Part shown: positions 10,839 to 19,120 of the stretch, in pieces
Position numbering within the stretch: position 1 is the first letter of the stretch
Layout of the letters: every line of letters begins with the position of its first letter
Source: Acinetobacter calcoaceticus
GTDB lineage: Bacteria > Pseudomonadota > Gammaproteobacteria > Pseudomonadales > Moraxellaceae
Assembly (NCBI RefSeq): GCF_016508255.1
Contig: NZ_JADVKT010000004.1
Location: 291,008 to 355,007 of the forward strand
Direction of reading: 5' to 3'
DNA: 64,000 nucleotides
Notes under the pieces: model-generated
The model's database searches: none
The model's input: only the letters and a program-made list of their open reading frames with translations
What the model was told of the DNA's origin: nothing
Translations under genes and position numbers: made by a program

Positions 10839-11193
10839 AACTAATTACTCAAAAAGGCAGCAGGCAAAAAAGCATTTTAGTTGACATGCTATGTATATAC
10901 AACCACATACAACATGTTAATTTATGAAATAAATAGATTTTAAAAAGTTTAAAAAATAAACATAGCTCAATAAGAGCTAATTTAAAGTTTTATGTAGAGA
11001 AATTCAAATATATAAGGGCTTTATCAATATTTATTTAATAATTATTTCTGCTATGCCTTTGGCTCTATTCAAAGTTTTAGAAAGTATGGTCCTTTCTGAT
11101 TTACGAAATGATGCTTAAAATTTTTATTTAAAATAACTGATCGATAGTATTCTTCTGCCACACAGTATATTAATAAAACTGGAAGCACATCGA
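10839..11193. other. 355-nt divergent intergenic region with the hutC operator
   Basis: This AT-rich spacer separates hutC (minus) from the acyltransferase gene (plus). It holds the hutC operator at 10892-10910 and presumably both promoters. I found no credible ORF or RNA gene in the remainder. Confidence 0.6.
10892..10910. promoter_or_regulatory. Probable HutC operator upstream of hutC
   Basis: TGTATATACAACCACATAC matches the hutU operator at 17 of 19 positions and has the same perfect TGTATATACA core (10892-10901). Its position near the expected hutC promoter suggests autorepression. Confidence 0.75.
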
Positions 11194-12306
11194 ATGCGTA
11201 ATTATAAAATAGATATTCTTCGTGGAATTTCTATCCTGTTGGTTCTTTTACATCATTTTAATATTCCCTATAAACTTAAAGATACATGGTTAGGTTTTGA
11301 TTTCTTAGGTGAAGCATTTAGCACAGTCATCGCAAGAAATGGAAATTATGGCGTGACCATGTTTTTCGTAATTTCAGGTTTTTTAATCACTCATCACACC
11401 TTAAAAAGAGACAAACAATTTTCCGCAATTAACCTCAAGCATTTTTATATCCGACGAGCAGCGCGCATTTTACCGTGTCTGGTTTTACTCATTTTAGGTG
11501 TAAGCATACTTGGGTCATTTGACTTAAAACCTTTTATAAACCAAGCACCCAATGGCATTGAAGTCTCTTATCCTTTGACCATTTTGGCAGCTTTCACCTT
11601 CTGGATGAATATCCTGATTATTAAATTCGGTTGGGTAAACTACGCTTTAGGCGTGTTGTGGTCGCTCTCTGTAGAAGAAGTTTTTTACTTTGTTTTTCCA
11701 TTATTGTGCCTGCTCACCCGTAGTAATAAAGTCTTTATTGCTGTACTTGTTGGAGTAATTCTATATGGGCCTTATTTTAGATCTCTCCATTTTGGAGAAG
11801 AAAGCGGTGCATATTTATATCATTATTTTTCGAGCTTTGATGGTATAGCAATTGGCTGTTTAACTGCTATTTTCTCTCATAAATATCAGCCAGATTGGAG
11901 CTATAAAAAACCTCTTTCTTGGTTGATTATTTTGAGTATGGTCGCTCTTTATTTATATGCACCAATTAAAGAAGTTAGTACTTGGGCTATCAGCTTATTT
12001 GCTTTTGCTACGGGTTTACTGATTTTGTGTTTTCAGCATCCTGCTGGAACGCAAGCGCATAGTCTATTTACAAAAATCATGGTCTGGCTAGGTCAAAGAA
12101 GTTATGAAACTTATTTGTTTCATCTGGTTGTGCTGGGTCTTATGAAAGTTGCTTTTATTCCGGCCCAAACCGACTCTAGCATTAAAATTATGCTTTTAAT
12201 TGCATATCTGGTTCTGACTTTTATTATCAGCGCAATCATCGAAAAATATTATTCCACACCGCTTAACAGCTACATTCGAAAGGTTTTCATTAAAGACAAA
12301 TCATAA
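11194..12306 (+). CDS. Acyltransferase 3 family membrane protein (OafA/YrhL-like)
   Basis: This 370-residue protein has about ten membrane segments. It opens with the family pattern DILRGISILLVLLHHF (histidines 21-22), followed by NYGVTMFFVISGFLIT. Such proteins transfer acetyl or other acyl groups onto cell-surface sugars (O-antigen, capsule, peptidoglycan-linked glycans). No C-terminal SGNH domain is present, so it is the short form. It sits alone between hutC and zigA with no glycan genes nearby, so its acceptor cannot be deduced. Confidence 0.88.
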   Translation: MRNYKIDILRGISILLVLLHHFNIPYKLKDTWLGFDFLGEAFSTVIARNGNYGVTMFFVISGFLITHHTLKRDKQFSAINLKHFYIRRAARILPCLVLLILGVSILGSFDLKPFINQAPNGIEVSYPLTILAAFTFWMNILIIKFGWVNYALGVLWSLSVEEVFYFVFPLLCLLTRSNKVFIAVLVGVILYGPYFRSLHFGEESGAYLYHYFSSFDGIAIGCLTAIFSHKYQPDWSYKKPLSWLIILSMVALYLYAPIKEVSTWAISLFAFATGLLILCFQHPAGTQAHSLFTKIMVWLGQRSYETYLFHLVVLGLMKVAFIPAQTDSSIKIMLLIAYLVLTFIISAIIEKYYSTPLNSYIRKVFIKDKS

Positions 12307-12310
12307 AAAT

Positions 12311-12337
12311 AAGCCCCTAAAATAGGGGCTTTGTTTT
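12311..12337. terminator. Bidirectional terminator between the acyltransferase gene and zigA
   Basis: AGCCCCTA (12312-12319) pairs with TAGGGGCT (12323-12330) around a short loop, with TTTGTTTT on the right and A-rich sequence on the left. It serves the two convergent genes. Confidence 0.8.
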
Positions 12338-12338
12338 G

Positions 12339-13604
12339 TTAAGTAATCAACATGGTTTCATCGTCTTGCTTAAAAGGATTAGACCATCTCTGCCAAGCTT
12401 GTGGTCCTAAAGCCATTTCTTCATCGTTTAACAAGCAGCTATCCAAGCGTTCTATTAAAGCTTGCTCATCCATTTGCATACCAATTAAAACCAGCTCCTG
12501 ACGCGCATCACCAGTTTGAGCGTCCCAAACCTTTTTAATTTGTTCGATACTGTCTAAGTCACTTGGCCAGTCTTCTTCTGCAACGGCCGCCCACCAATAG
12601 CCTGCCAAGCCATGTCGTGCCATCGCGCCTGCTTGTGACCATGAATAAGCCAATGTAGGTTCGACTGCTAACCAGAAAAAGCCTTTTGAACGAATGACTC
12701 CCGGCCATTCAGCCTGAACCAAATCATAAAAACGTTCGGGATGAAAAGGTCGGCGGGCACGATAAACAAAGCTACTGATCCCATACTCTTCAGTTTCTGG
12801 CGTATGCTCACCACGTAATTCTTTTAACCAGCCTGGCGCTTGTGCTGCTTCATCAAAATCGAATAACTGTGTATTTAAAATTTTATCTAAAGCAATTTTT
12901 CCAAATTGAGCAATTTCAATTCGGGCACGTGGGTTTAAGGTCTTTAACATTGCAATTAATTGTTGTTGTTCAACGGAGTCAATCAAATCAATTTTATTCA
13001 ACACAATCACATCACAAAATTCGATCTGATCGATGAGAAGATCAACTACATTTCGTTCATCCAGTTCACCTAACGACTCGCCACGTTGTTGGAGTGAATC
13101 GATTGAACTGTAATCTTTGAGAAAATTGAAAGCATCGACTACCGTGACCATGGTGTCTAGGCGAGCAAATTCGTTTAATGAATTTCCATCTTCATCTTCA
13201 AAGGTAAAGGTTTCAGCCACAGGCAACGGTTCTGAAATGCCAGTCGATTCAATCACCAACTGGTCAAAGCGACCTTCATCGGCCAAACGTCTCACCTCGA
13301 CCAATAAGTCTTCTCGTAAAGTACAACAGATACAGCCATTGCTCATTTCAACTAGCTTTTCATCTGTTCTAGAGAGTTCTGCCCCGCCTTCACGCACTAA
13401 CGCTGCATCGATATTGACGTCTGACATATCATTCACAATCACGGCAATACGGCGGCCTTCACGATTATTTAAAATATGGTTGAGTAATGTGGTCTTTCCT
13501 GCACCTAAAAAGCCCGATAAAACAGTGACAGGAAGCTTAGCAAATGAGTTGGCGTTTGCAGTGCGCATGGCTTGATCTCTTTGAATATTATTTAAACTGA
13601 TCAT
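12339..13604 (-). CDS. zigA: Zinc metallochaperone GTPase ZigA (COG0523/CobW family)
   Basis: A 421-residue P-loop GTPase. Walker [10 protein letters not shown] is at 31-39, the metal-binding CxCC signature GCICC at 89-93, and the guanine-specificity motif NKID at 202-205; the CobW C-terminal domain follows. COG0523 proteins deliver metals to client proteins. In A. baumannii the homologue ZigA is Zur-regulated and needed under zinc limitation, and its neighbour is the hut operon, as here. An 18-bp Zur-type palindrome lies 60 nt upstream (13664-13681). An alternative start at 13568 (MRTANANS) has a better AGAGA ribosome site, so the first 12 codons are uncertain. Confidence 0.92.
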   Translation of the reverse strand: MISLNNIQRDQAMRTANANSFAKLPVTVLSGFLGAGKTTLLNHILNNREGRRIAVIVNDMSDVNIDAALVREGGAELSRTDEKLVEMSNGCICCTLREDLLVEVRRLADEGRFDQLVIESTGISEPLPVAETFTFEDEDGNSLNEFARLDTMVTVVDAFNFLKDYSSIDSLQQRGESLGELDERNVVDLLIDQIEFCDVIVLNKIDLIDSVEQQQLIAMLKTLNPRARIEIAQFGKIALDKILNTQLFDFDEAAQAPGWLKELRGEHTPETEEYGISSFVYRARRPFHPERFYDLVQAEWPGVIRSKGFFWLAVEPTLAYSWSQAGAMARHGLAGYWWAAVAEEDWPSDLDSIEQIKKVWDAQTGDARQELVLIGMQMDEQALIERLDSCLLNDEEMALGPQAWQRWSNPFKQDDETMLIT

Positions 13605-13663
13605 GGCTGACCATCTAAATATGGCCAGATCACAGGCGTAATCTATTTCTAAACCACAATAAT

Positions 13664-13681
13664 GTTATGTTATAACATAAC
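13664..13681. promoter_or_regulatory. Zur box upstream of zigA
   Basis: GTTATGTTATAACATAAC is a perfect 18-bp palindrome. It contains the gammaproteobacterial Zur core pattern GTTATnnTATAAC twice, once on each strand, overlapping. Located between the zrlA stop and the zigA start. Confidence 0.82.
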
Positions 13682-13752
13682 CATTGATCAAGTTTTTATT
13701 CTGCTTTTATTTAAGCTAACTCAGTTAATCGTTGAAAAAATTGCTTTTATAG

Positions 13753-14430
13753 TCACTGACAAATTGAGGTTCTATAGTGATGGTCAGGTCCCCATGATCG
13801 AAAGCCTTGGCTATCAATATGAATTTGTCCTGAAGCATAAACACCAAGCCCCATGTTAAATGCTTGTCCCTTGGTTTCCCAGAACTGACAAAGTTTGGTT
13901 TTGGTTTGCTGAATATTGAACTGGTCTAAGTCGCTTGGTTGTTCTGGTCCAATCCGAAAATCAAGCGCTGCATTAAAAACATGTCGAGATGCATCGGCAC
14001 CCCCAGCACAGCGGTTTAAAGATAAAGCGCGATAAGCCGATGTCACTTCAAAATCGTTAATCACACCATCGTCGACTAATGCTTTTAAAATGCTAAGCGT
14101 CGGAACAATATTGGACCAAATCTCGCGTGGCGGCACCGCATAAGGCTCGACTCCACATTTTTGCCAATCGCGAGCCGAGCGTAATAACTCATAATCTGGC
14201 ACTAAATTGGCAAGCCCTTTTTGCTTAAGAAATTGCTTGTAAGCTTGCACAGACTGGCCGTGATCTGCGGTTGCGATCCAAGCAGTATAATCTTCGGGTT
14301 GTTGTTTTATTCTCGCTATTGTTTTAGAAGGCTGAGGCAAAGAATGATGATGTTTAGAAGCCGTTGGCTTGGGTGTTTGAGTCGTACATGCCGTAAGAGA
14401 TAATAAAATTAAACCTAAATAACGTTTCAT
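13753..14430 (-). CDS. zrlA: Zinc-regulated peptidase lipoprotein ZrlA (M15 family)
   Basis: A 225-residue lipoprotein. The lipobox LTAC places the lipidated cysteine at residue 15. The catalytic part is M15-type: SAYR (131-134), SRHVFNAALDF giving H150 and D157, and IHID giving H204, the expected Zn ligand set. M15 enzymes cleave D-Ala-containing peptidoglycan peptides in the periplasm. It matches the description of A. baumannii ZrlA, a Zur-controlled peptidase that maintains the envelope under zinc starvation. Its own Zur box lies 58 nt upstream. The identification rests on domain, neighbour and operator. Confidence 0.88.
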   Translation of the reverse strand: MKRYLGLILLSLTACTTQTPKPTASKHHHSLPQPSKTIARIKQQPEDYTAWIATADHGQSVQAYKQFLKQKGLANLVPDYELLRSARDWQKCGVEPYAVPPREIWSNIVPTLSILKALVDDGVINDFEVTSAYRALSLNRCAGGADASRHVFNAALDFRIGPEQPSDLDQFNIQQTKTKLCQFWETKGQAFNMGLGVYASGQIHIDSQGFRSWGPDHHYRTSICQ

Positions 14431-14487
14431 AAATATGCTCTATCTTCACCAAAAAGGGGAAAACTGCTCATTATTAAATTGAAGAAA

Positions 14488-14502
14488 TGTTATAGTATAA
14501 CA
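14488..14502. promoter_or_regulatory. Zur box upstream of zrlA
   Basis: TGTTATAGTATAACA is a 15-bp palindrome with 7-bp arms. Together with the preceding GAAA it matches the E. coli Zur consensus (GAAATGTTATAnTATAACA...) almost perfectly. It lies 58 nt before the zrlA start. Confidence 0.88.
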
Positions 14503-14545
14503 ACAATAAAATCCTTTAATTTGTGTTGTTAAATTTTAAAAATAA

Positions 14546-14577
14546 AAAAGGACGTATGAGATACGTCCTTTTAGAAT
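14546..14577. terminator. Terminator after the aromatic permease gene
   Basis: AAAAGGACGTAT (14546-14557) pairs perfectly with ATACGTCCTTTT (14561-14572) around the 3-nt loop gag. A/T runs lie on both sides. It ends the minus-strand permease transcript and insulates zrlA. Confidence 0.9.
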
Positions 14578-14587
14578 TGAAGCAACC

Positions 14588-15976
14588 TTACAGATCAGCT
14601 TCGAGTGCAGGTACTGGCTGCTCAGCTTTGAGCTTACGGCGTTTAAATTGATATGCCACCATCAAACATAAAATCCAACCAGGAATCATCATGACTGCAA
14701 TACGCATATCTGGCGTTAAAGACATTACAACCAAAATGCTCAACATAAACACGATGCATAAATAGTTGCTAAATGGATACATAAAGCTTGGGAACTTAGT
14801 GGTTTGACCTTGGCTGTGCATAAATTTACGGAACTTCAAATGAGTCCATGAAATTACCACCCAGTTAATTACGATGGCTGCAACCACCAACATCATGAGC
14901 AAACCAAAAGCTTTTTCAGGGAAAATATAATTTAACAATACACATAAGATAGTCACCGCAGCAGAAAGAATCACTGCATTGGTTGGAATACCGCGTTTAT
15001 TAATGTGTGCAAATACTTTTGGTGCATTTCCTTGTTGTGCTAAGCCCAATAACATACGGCTACTGCAATAACTTGTACCGTTATAAACTGAAACCGCAGC
15101 AGTCAAAATCACAAAGTTCAGCAACGTTGCAATTCCTTGGCTATCTAAAGAAGCAAATACCATCACAAATGGACTACCGCCTTCAGCCATCTGATTCCAT
15201 GGGAAAAGCGAGAATAGAACTAAAAGTGTCGCAATATAGAAAATCAAAATACGATAAATAATCTGATTTACAGCTTTAGGTAAGGTCTTATCTGGATCAC
15301 GTGCTTCGGCAGCAGTAATACCAAAAAGCTCAATGCCACCGAAAGCAAAAACAATAACTGCCATTGCCATGATTAAACCTTTAATACCAAATGGGAAAAA
15401 ACCACCCAGTGCCCAAAGGTTAGTAATACTGGCTTGCGGCCCTGCTGTACCTGTTGCAAGTAAATATGAACCAAAACCGATCATTGCAAGAATTGCTAAG
15501 ATTTTGACAATAGAAAACCAGAATTCCATTTCGCCAAAAAACTTAACGTGCAATAAATTAATGCCATTAATTAAGACAAAGAAGGTTAAAGCAGATGCCC
15601 ACGTTGGGATTTGTGGCCACCAATATTGAATATAAAGACCAATTGCGCTCAGTTCTGCCATACATACCAGTACATTGAGTACCCAGTAATTCCATCCAGA
15701 CATGAACCCTGCAAATGGTCCCCAATATTTGTAGGCAAAATGGCTAAAAGACCCGCTTACTGGCTCTTCAACTACCATTTCACCGAGCTGACGCATCATT
15801 AAAAAAGCAATAAATCCGGCAATTGCATAGCCAAGGATGACCGATGGACCTGCTAATTTAATCGATTGTGATATACCAAGAAAAAGCCCTGTGCCAATCG
15901 CCCCACCCAATGCAATAAGTTGGATGTGCCGATTACTCAAACCGTGTTTCAGGTTTCCTTGCTCTTGTGCTGACAT
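14588..15976 (-). CDS. Aromatic amino acid permease (AroP-like, APC family)
   Basis: A 462-residue APC transporter with about 12 membrane segments and the N-terminal GGAIGTGLFLGIS signature. It is related to AroP/ProY. It lies head-to-head with the fahA-maiA operon, and near its promoter is a partial match (16 of 19) to the palindrome found before fahA and hpd. This favours tyrosine/phenylalanine as substrates, although proline-type permeases are close relatives. It shows clear family resemblance to the hut permease at 4483. Confidence 0.82.
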   Translation of the reverse strand: MSAQEQGNLKHGLSNRHIQLIALGGAIGTGLFLGISQSIKLAGPSVILGYAIAGFIAFLMMRQLGEMVVEEPVSGSFSHFAYKYWGPFAGFMSGWNYWVLNVLVCMAELSAIGLYIQYWWPQIPTWASALTFFVLINGINLLHVKFFGEMEFWFSIVKILAILAMIGFGSYLLATGTAGPQASITNLWALGGFFPFGIKGLIMAMAVIVFAFGGIELFGITAAEARDPDKTLPKAVNQIIYRILIFYIATLLVLFSLFPWNQMAEGGSPFVMVFASLDSQGIATLLNFVILTAAVSVYNGTSYCSSRMLLGLAQQGNAPKVFAHINKRGIPTNAVILSAAVTILCVLLNYIFPEKAFGLLMMLVVAAIVINWVVISWTHLKFRKFMHSQGQTTKFPSFMYPFSNYLCIVFMLSILVVMSLTPDMRIAVMMIPGWILCLMVAYQFKRRKLKAEQPVPALEADL

Positions 15977-16016
15977 ATGATTATTCTCATCCTTGTCACG
16001 TAATTTTTTTCCAATA

Positions 16017-16035
16017 AATTACGTATATCATAAAT
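16017..16035. promoter_or_regulatory. Degenerate copy of the aromatic-cluster palindrome (permease side)
   Basis: AATTACGTATATCATAAAT matches the derived consensus AATTAYGYANTRCRTAATT at 16 of 19 positions. It is 41 nt upstream of the permease start, a reasonable operator position. Confidence 0.4.
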
Positions 16036-16145
16036 TTATCAAACTTTCATAGAGATTCATGAAAAATAATTGCGTGACTTTTCTCATGACCGCGAATGAA
16101 AACAGAAAATACAAGAAATGACAATTATTATGATATGTGTAATTA

Positions 16146-16164
16146 AATTATGTATTGCGTAATT
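16146..16164. promoter_or_regulatory. Aromatic-cluster palindrome upstream of fahA
   Basis: AATTATGTATTGCGTAATT is an imperfect 19-bp palindrome. Near-identical copies lie upstream of hpd (21407-21425 and 21427-21445). It is a candidate operator for the IclR-family regulator encoded at 19121. Confidence 0.65.
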
Positions 16165-16332
16165 TTATGAATTCAGTATTATAGAAACATGAAGCAATTG
16201 GTTGTGCTCGGTCTATACCAAACTCATAAGAGAAAAGATGATCTAAATAAAGGTTAAAAACTTATTGAGTAGCTCAGTCCTAGACCGAACTTTTATTTGT
16301 ATAAGACCCGAGATAAAGACAAGGACGAGAAA

Positions 16333-17640
16333 ATGGAACAAAAACTAAACTCTTTTATTGAAGTTGCACCTCAATCAGATTTCACTATTCATAATTTGCC
16401 TTATGGTATTTTTAGCAGAACTAGCCAAGGCGAGCGTCAAGTTGGTGTAGCAATTGGTGATTGGGTGATTGATCTCGCTGCTCTTGAAAAGCACGGTCTT
16501 TTAAAACTTTCAGATCATGACACTTACTTTAACCAGCCTACACTGAATAAATTTATCGATTCTGGTAAAGCCAACTGGTCAAAAGTTCGCAAGACACTAC
16601 AGTCTCTTCTCTCGGTTGAAAATTTAACGCTTCAAGAAAATGAAGCGTTGCGCCAAGAAGTACTGGTTAAGCAAGACAGCGTTACTTTGCATTTACCACT
16701 GCAAGTACCAGGTTATACCGATTTCTATTCTTCTAAAGAACATGCGACCAATGTGGGCTGTATGTTCCGTGATCCAAAAAATGCCTTACTGCCAAACTGG
16801 ACTGAATTGCCTGTCGGTTATAACGGTCGTGCTAGCTCTGTTGTAGTCAGTGGTACTCAAGTCGTGCGTCCATCTGGACAAATTAAACTTCCAAATGAAG
16901 AGCGCCCTGTTTTTTCTGCTACACGCAAACTCGATTTTGAGCTTGAAACAGCATTTGTTATTGGTAAACCAACGGAGCTTGGCCAGCCTATCTCGATTGA
17001 AAATGCTTGGGACCATATTTTTGGAATGGTATTACTCAATGACTGGTCAGCACGCGATATCCAGCAATGGGAATATGTTCCTCTAGGTCCATTCAATTCA
17101 AAATCTTTTGCCAGTGCCATCTCACCTTGGGTGGTAACACTTGAAGCACTTGAGCCATTTAAAGTGGAAGGCCCAGAACAAGAGCCTAAACCTTTAACTT
17201 ATTTACAAGAAAATGTCGCAAACAGTTATGACATTAATTTAAGTGTTGAAATTCAAAGCCCGAAATCGGCACAAGCTGATGTGATCTGCAAAACTAATTT
17301 TAAATATATGTATTGGTCTATGTCTCAGCAACTCACTCACCACACCATTGGAGGCTGTAACGTTCAGGTTGGTGACTTAATGGGTTCGGGTACCATTTCA
17401 GGTTCTACACCAGATTCGTATGGTAGCTTGCTTGAGCTTACATGGAACACCACCAAGCCTTTAACACTTGCTAACGGTGAAACTCGTGGTTTCTTACAAG
17501 ACGGTGATACGCTCATCATGAAAGGCCATTGTGAGAAAAATGGTATTCGCATTGGCTTTGGTGAAGTTCGAAACACGGTTCTTCCTGCATTAACTTTTGA
17601 TTTTGCAGAAACTTCGGAGCCAGACTATGAAGCTGTATAG
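16333..17640 (+). CDS. fahA: Fumarylacetoacetase
   Basis: Last enzyme of tyrosine breakdown: 4-fumarylacetoacetate to fumarate plus acetoacetate. The 435-residue length fits the two-domain FAH type, with a small N-terminal SH3-like domain and a C-terminal catalytic fold. Metal-site and active-site blocks are visible: DFYSSKEHATNVG, LDFELETAFVIG, NDWSARDIQQWEYVPLGPF. ATG 16333 has AGGACGAG upstream and replaces the longer frame start at 16297. Its last 14 nt overlap maiA, so they are coupled. Confidence 0.94.
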   Translation: MEQKLNSFIEVAPQSDFTIHNLPYGIFSRTSQGERQVGVAIGDWVIDLAALEKHGLLKLSDHDTYFNQPTLNKFIDSGKANWSKVRKTLQSLLSVENLTLQENEALRQEVLVKQDSVTLHLPLQVPGYTDFYSSKEHATNVGCMFRDPKNALLPNWTELPVGYNGRASSVVVSGTQVVRPSGQIKLPNEERPVFSATRKLDFELETAFVIGKPTELGQPISIENAWDHIFGMVLLNDWSARDIQQWEYVPLGPFNSKSFASAISPWVVTLEALEPFKVEGPEQEPKPLTYLQENVANSYDINLSVEIQSPKSAQADVICKTNFKYMYWSMSQQLTHHTIGGCNVQVGDLMGSGTISGSTPDSYGSLLELTWNTTKPLTLANGETRGFLQDGDTLIMKGHCEKNGIRIGFGEVRNTVLPALTFDFAETSEPDYEAV

Positions 17641-18259
17641 TTACTTTCGTAGCTCTGCAGCATACAGAGTACGGATTGGTCTAAACATTAAAGACTTGGC
17701 TTATGAGACTGCTCCAGTGCATCTGGTAAAAAACGAGCAGCAAAGCGAAGACTATTTAAAGTTAAATCACAGTGCTCTAGTCCCGACTTTAATTGACGGC
17801 GATTTAATCTTGTCGCAATCCTTAAGTATCTTGGAATATCTGGATGAACAATATCCAGAAACCAAGTTACTTCCAAGTGATATACAAGAACGGGCCAAAA
17901 TCCGCGCCTTTGCACAGTCTATTGCTTGTGATATTCATCCGTTAAATAACCTGCGCGTACTGAAATATTTGAAAAATGATTTAAATGTTTCAGATGAACA
18001 GAAAAATTACTGGTATCAGCACTGGATTATTGAAGGTTTTCAAAGTCTAGAGCAGCAATTACAAAATTCAAATGGGCAATTTTGCTTCGGAGAAGTTGCC
18101 ACAATTGCCGACTGTTGCCTGATTCCACAGGTATATAACGCCAAGCGCTTTAAGATTGATTTAACTGCGTTTCCAAAAATTGATTCAATTTATCACCATT
18201 GTTTGTCTATCCCAGCCTTTTATAAAGCGGCGCCAGAACAACAACCAGATTGGGAATAG
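17627..18259 (+). CDS. maiA: Maleylacetoacetate isomerase (zeta-class GST)
   Basis: Glutathione-dependent cis-trans isomerisation of maleylacetoacetate to fumarylacetoacetate. It has 210 residues, an N-terminal thioredoxin-like domain with the zeta-class YFRSSAAYRVRIGLN block (the SSxxxR motif binds GSH), and a helical C-terminal domain. The start codon lies inside the fahA coding end (14-nt overlap). It is followed 17 nt later by the VOC gene, so fahA-maiA-VOC form one operon. Confidence 0.93.
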   Translation: MKLYSYFRSSAAYRVRIGLNIKDLAYETAPVHLVKNEQQSEDYLKLNHSALVPTLIDGDLILSQSLSILEYLDEQYPETKLLPSDIQERAKIRAFAQSIACDIHPLNNLRVLKYLKNDLNVSDEQKNYWYQHWIIEGFQSLEQQLQNSNGQFCFGEVATIADCCLIPQVYNAKRFKIDLTAFPKIDSIYHHCLSIPAFYKAAPEQQPDWE

Positions 18260-18276
18260 TAAAAAGGAGTTTTAAC

Positions 18277-18825
18277 ATGACATTTGCCATTAAAAAAATA
18301 CATCACGTTGCATACCGTTGTAAGGATGCGAAAGAGACCGTTGAGTGGTATAAAAAAATGCTCAACATGGACTTTATTTTAGCTTTTGCAGAAGACCATG
18401 TGCCTTCGACCAAAGCATTTGACCCATACATGCATTTATTCTTAGATGCAGGACAAGGTAACGTTTTGGCTTTCTTTGAGTTGCCAACTCAACCAGACAT
18501 GGGCCGCGACGAAAATACCCCTCAATGGGTACAACATATTGCTTTTGAAGTTGAAGACTTAAATGCTTTGATGGCTGCAAAACAGCATTTAGAAGACAAT
18601 GGCGTGAAAGTTTTGGGTGTGACCAACCATGGCATTTTCCACTCAATTTACTTCTTTGACCCAAATGGCCACCGTTTAGAGCTGACTTATAACGATGTCC
18701 ATGCTGAAGAAAAAATTGCAAAAATTACTGAAGAAATGAAAGCTGAAATGTTAGAGGAATGGAGCAAAACCAAACGTGCTCCGCATCACACTCATTTCTT
18801 ACATGAAGCTGAGTTAGGAACCTAA
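18277..18825 (+). CDS. VOC-family metalloprotein of the tyrosine cluster (function unknown)
   Basis: A 182-residue single-chain vicinal oxygen chelate protein with paired beta-alpha-beta3 modules. Four candidate metal ligands appear at the canonical positions: H9 or H10 (KIHHVAY), E68 (AFFELP), H87 (WVQHIAF) and E135 (HRLELTY). This is the His-Glu-His-Glu arrangement of glyoxalase I; extradiol dioxygenases use the H-H-E subset. AAGGAG precedes the ATG. It is cotranscribed with fahA and maiA, so a role in homogentisate or maleylacetoacetate metabolism, or detoxification of a pathway by-product, is likely. No specific reaction can be assigned. Confidence 0.8.
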   Translation: MTFAIKKIHHVAYRCKDAKETVEWYKKMLNMDFILAFAEDHVPSTKAFDPYMHLFLDAGQGNVLAFFELPTQPDMGRDENTPQWVQHIAFEVEDLNALMAAKQHLEDNGVKVLGVTNHGIFHSIYFFDPNGHRLELTYNDVHAEEKIAKITEEMKAEMLEEWSKTKRAPHHTHFLHEAELGT

Positions 18826-18848
18826 TTTTAAAAGAGCAAATTCAAAAG

Positions 18849-18905
18849 TCGGCATTGATTAGGATTGTTTTAACGAGCAGCTCTATATCAATGCCGATTT
18901 ATATT
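18849..18905 (+). terminator. Terminator-like hairpin after fahA-maiA-VOC
   Basis: TCGGCATTGAT (18849-18859) pairs with ATCAATGCCGA (18887-18897), an 11-bp perfect stem with a 27-nt loop, followed by TTTATATTATTT. The long loop makes it a weaker call than the others. Confidence 0.55.
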
Positions 18906-19120
18906 ATTTAAAACTGCTAAATTTCTAGAAAATTGCGCTATAAACTAGAGCATGGTGGTTTTAGAAAATTGTTGATTATTAAACATGCCAATTTCGCTAA
19001 TAGAAAAAGGTGATTTCTATTTCTCACTAGGCTCAGGCATGATGTAAAACGCACCAGTTTCAATTTATGTTTTGAACATCGCTGTTTAACGGCTGAAGTA
19101 AATTTATTAAGGGTATTTAA

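Larger units (their letters stand above)
15977..16332. other. Divergent control region between the aromatic permease and fahA
   Basis: This 356-nt AT-rich spacer holds an inverted repeat (ACGTAATTT at 15998-16006 and AAATTACGT at 16016-16024), a degenerate 19-bp motif at 16017-16035 and the full 19-bp palindrome at 16146-16164. No credible ORF was seen. Confidence 0.6.
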
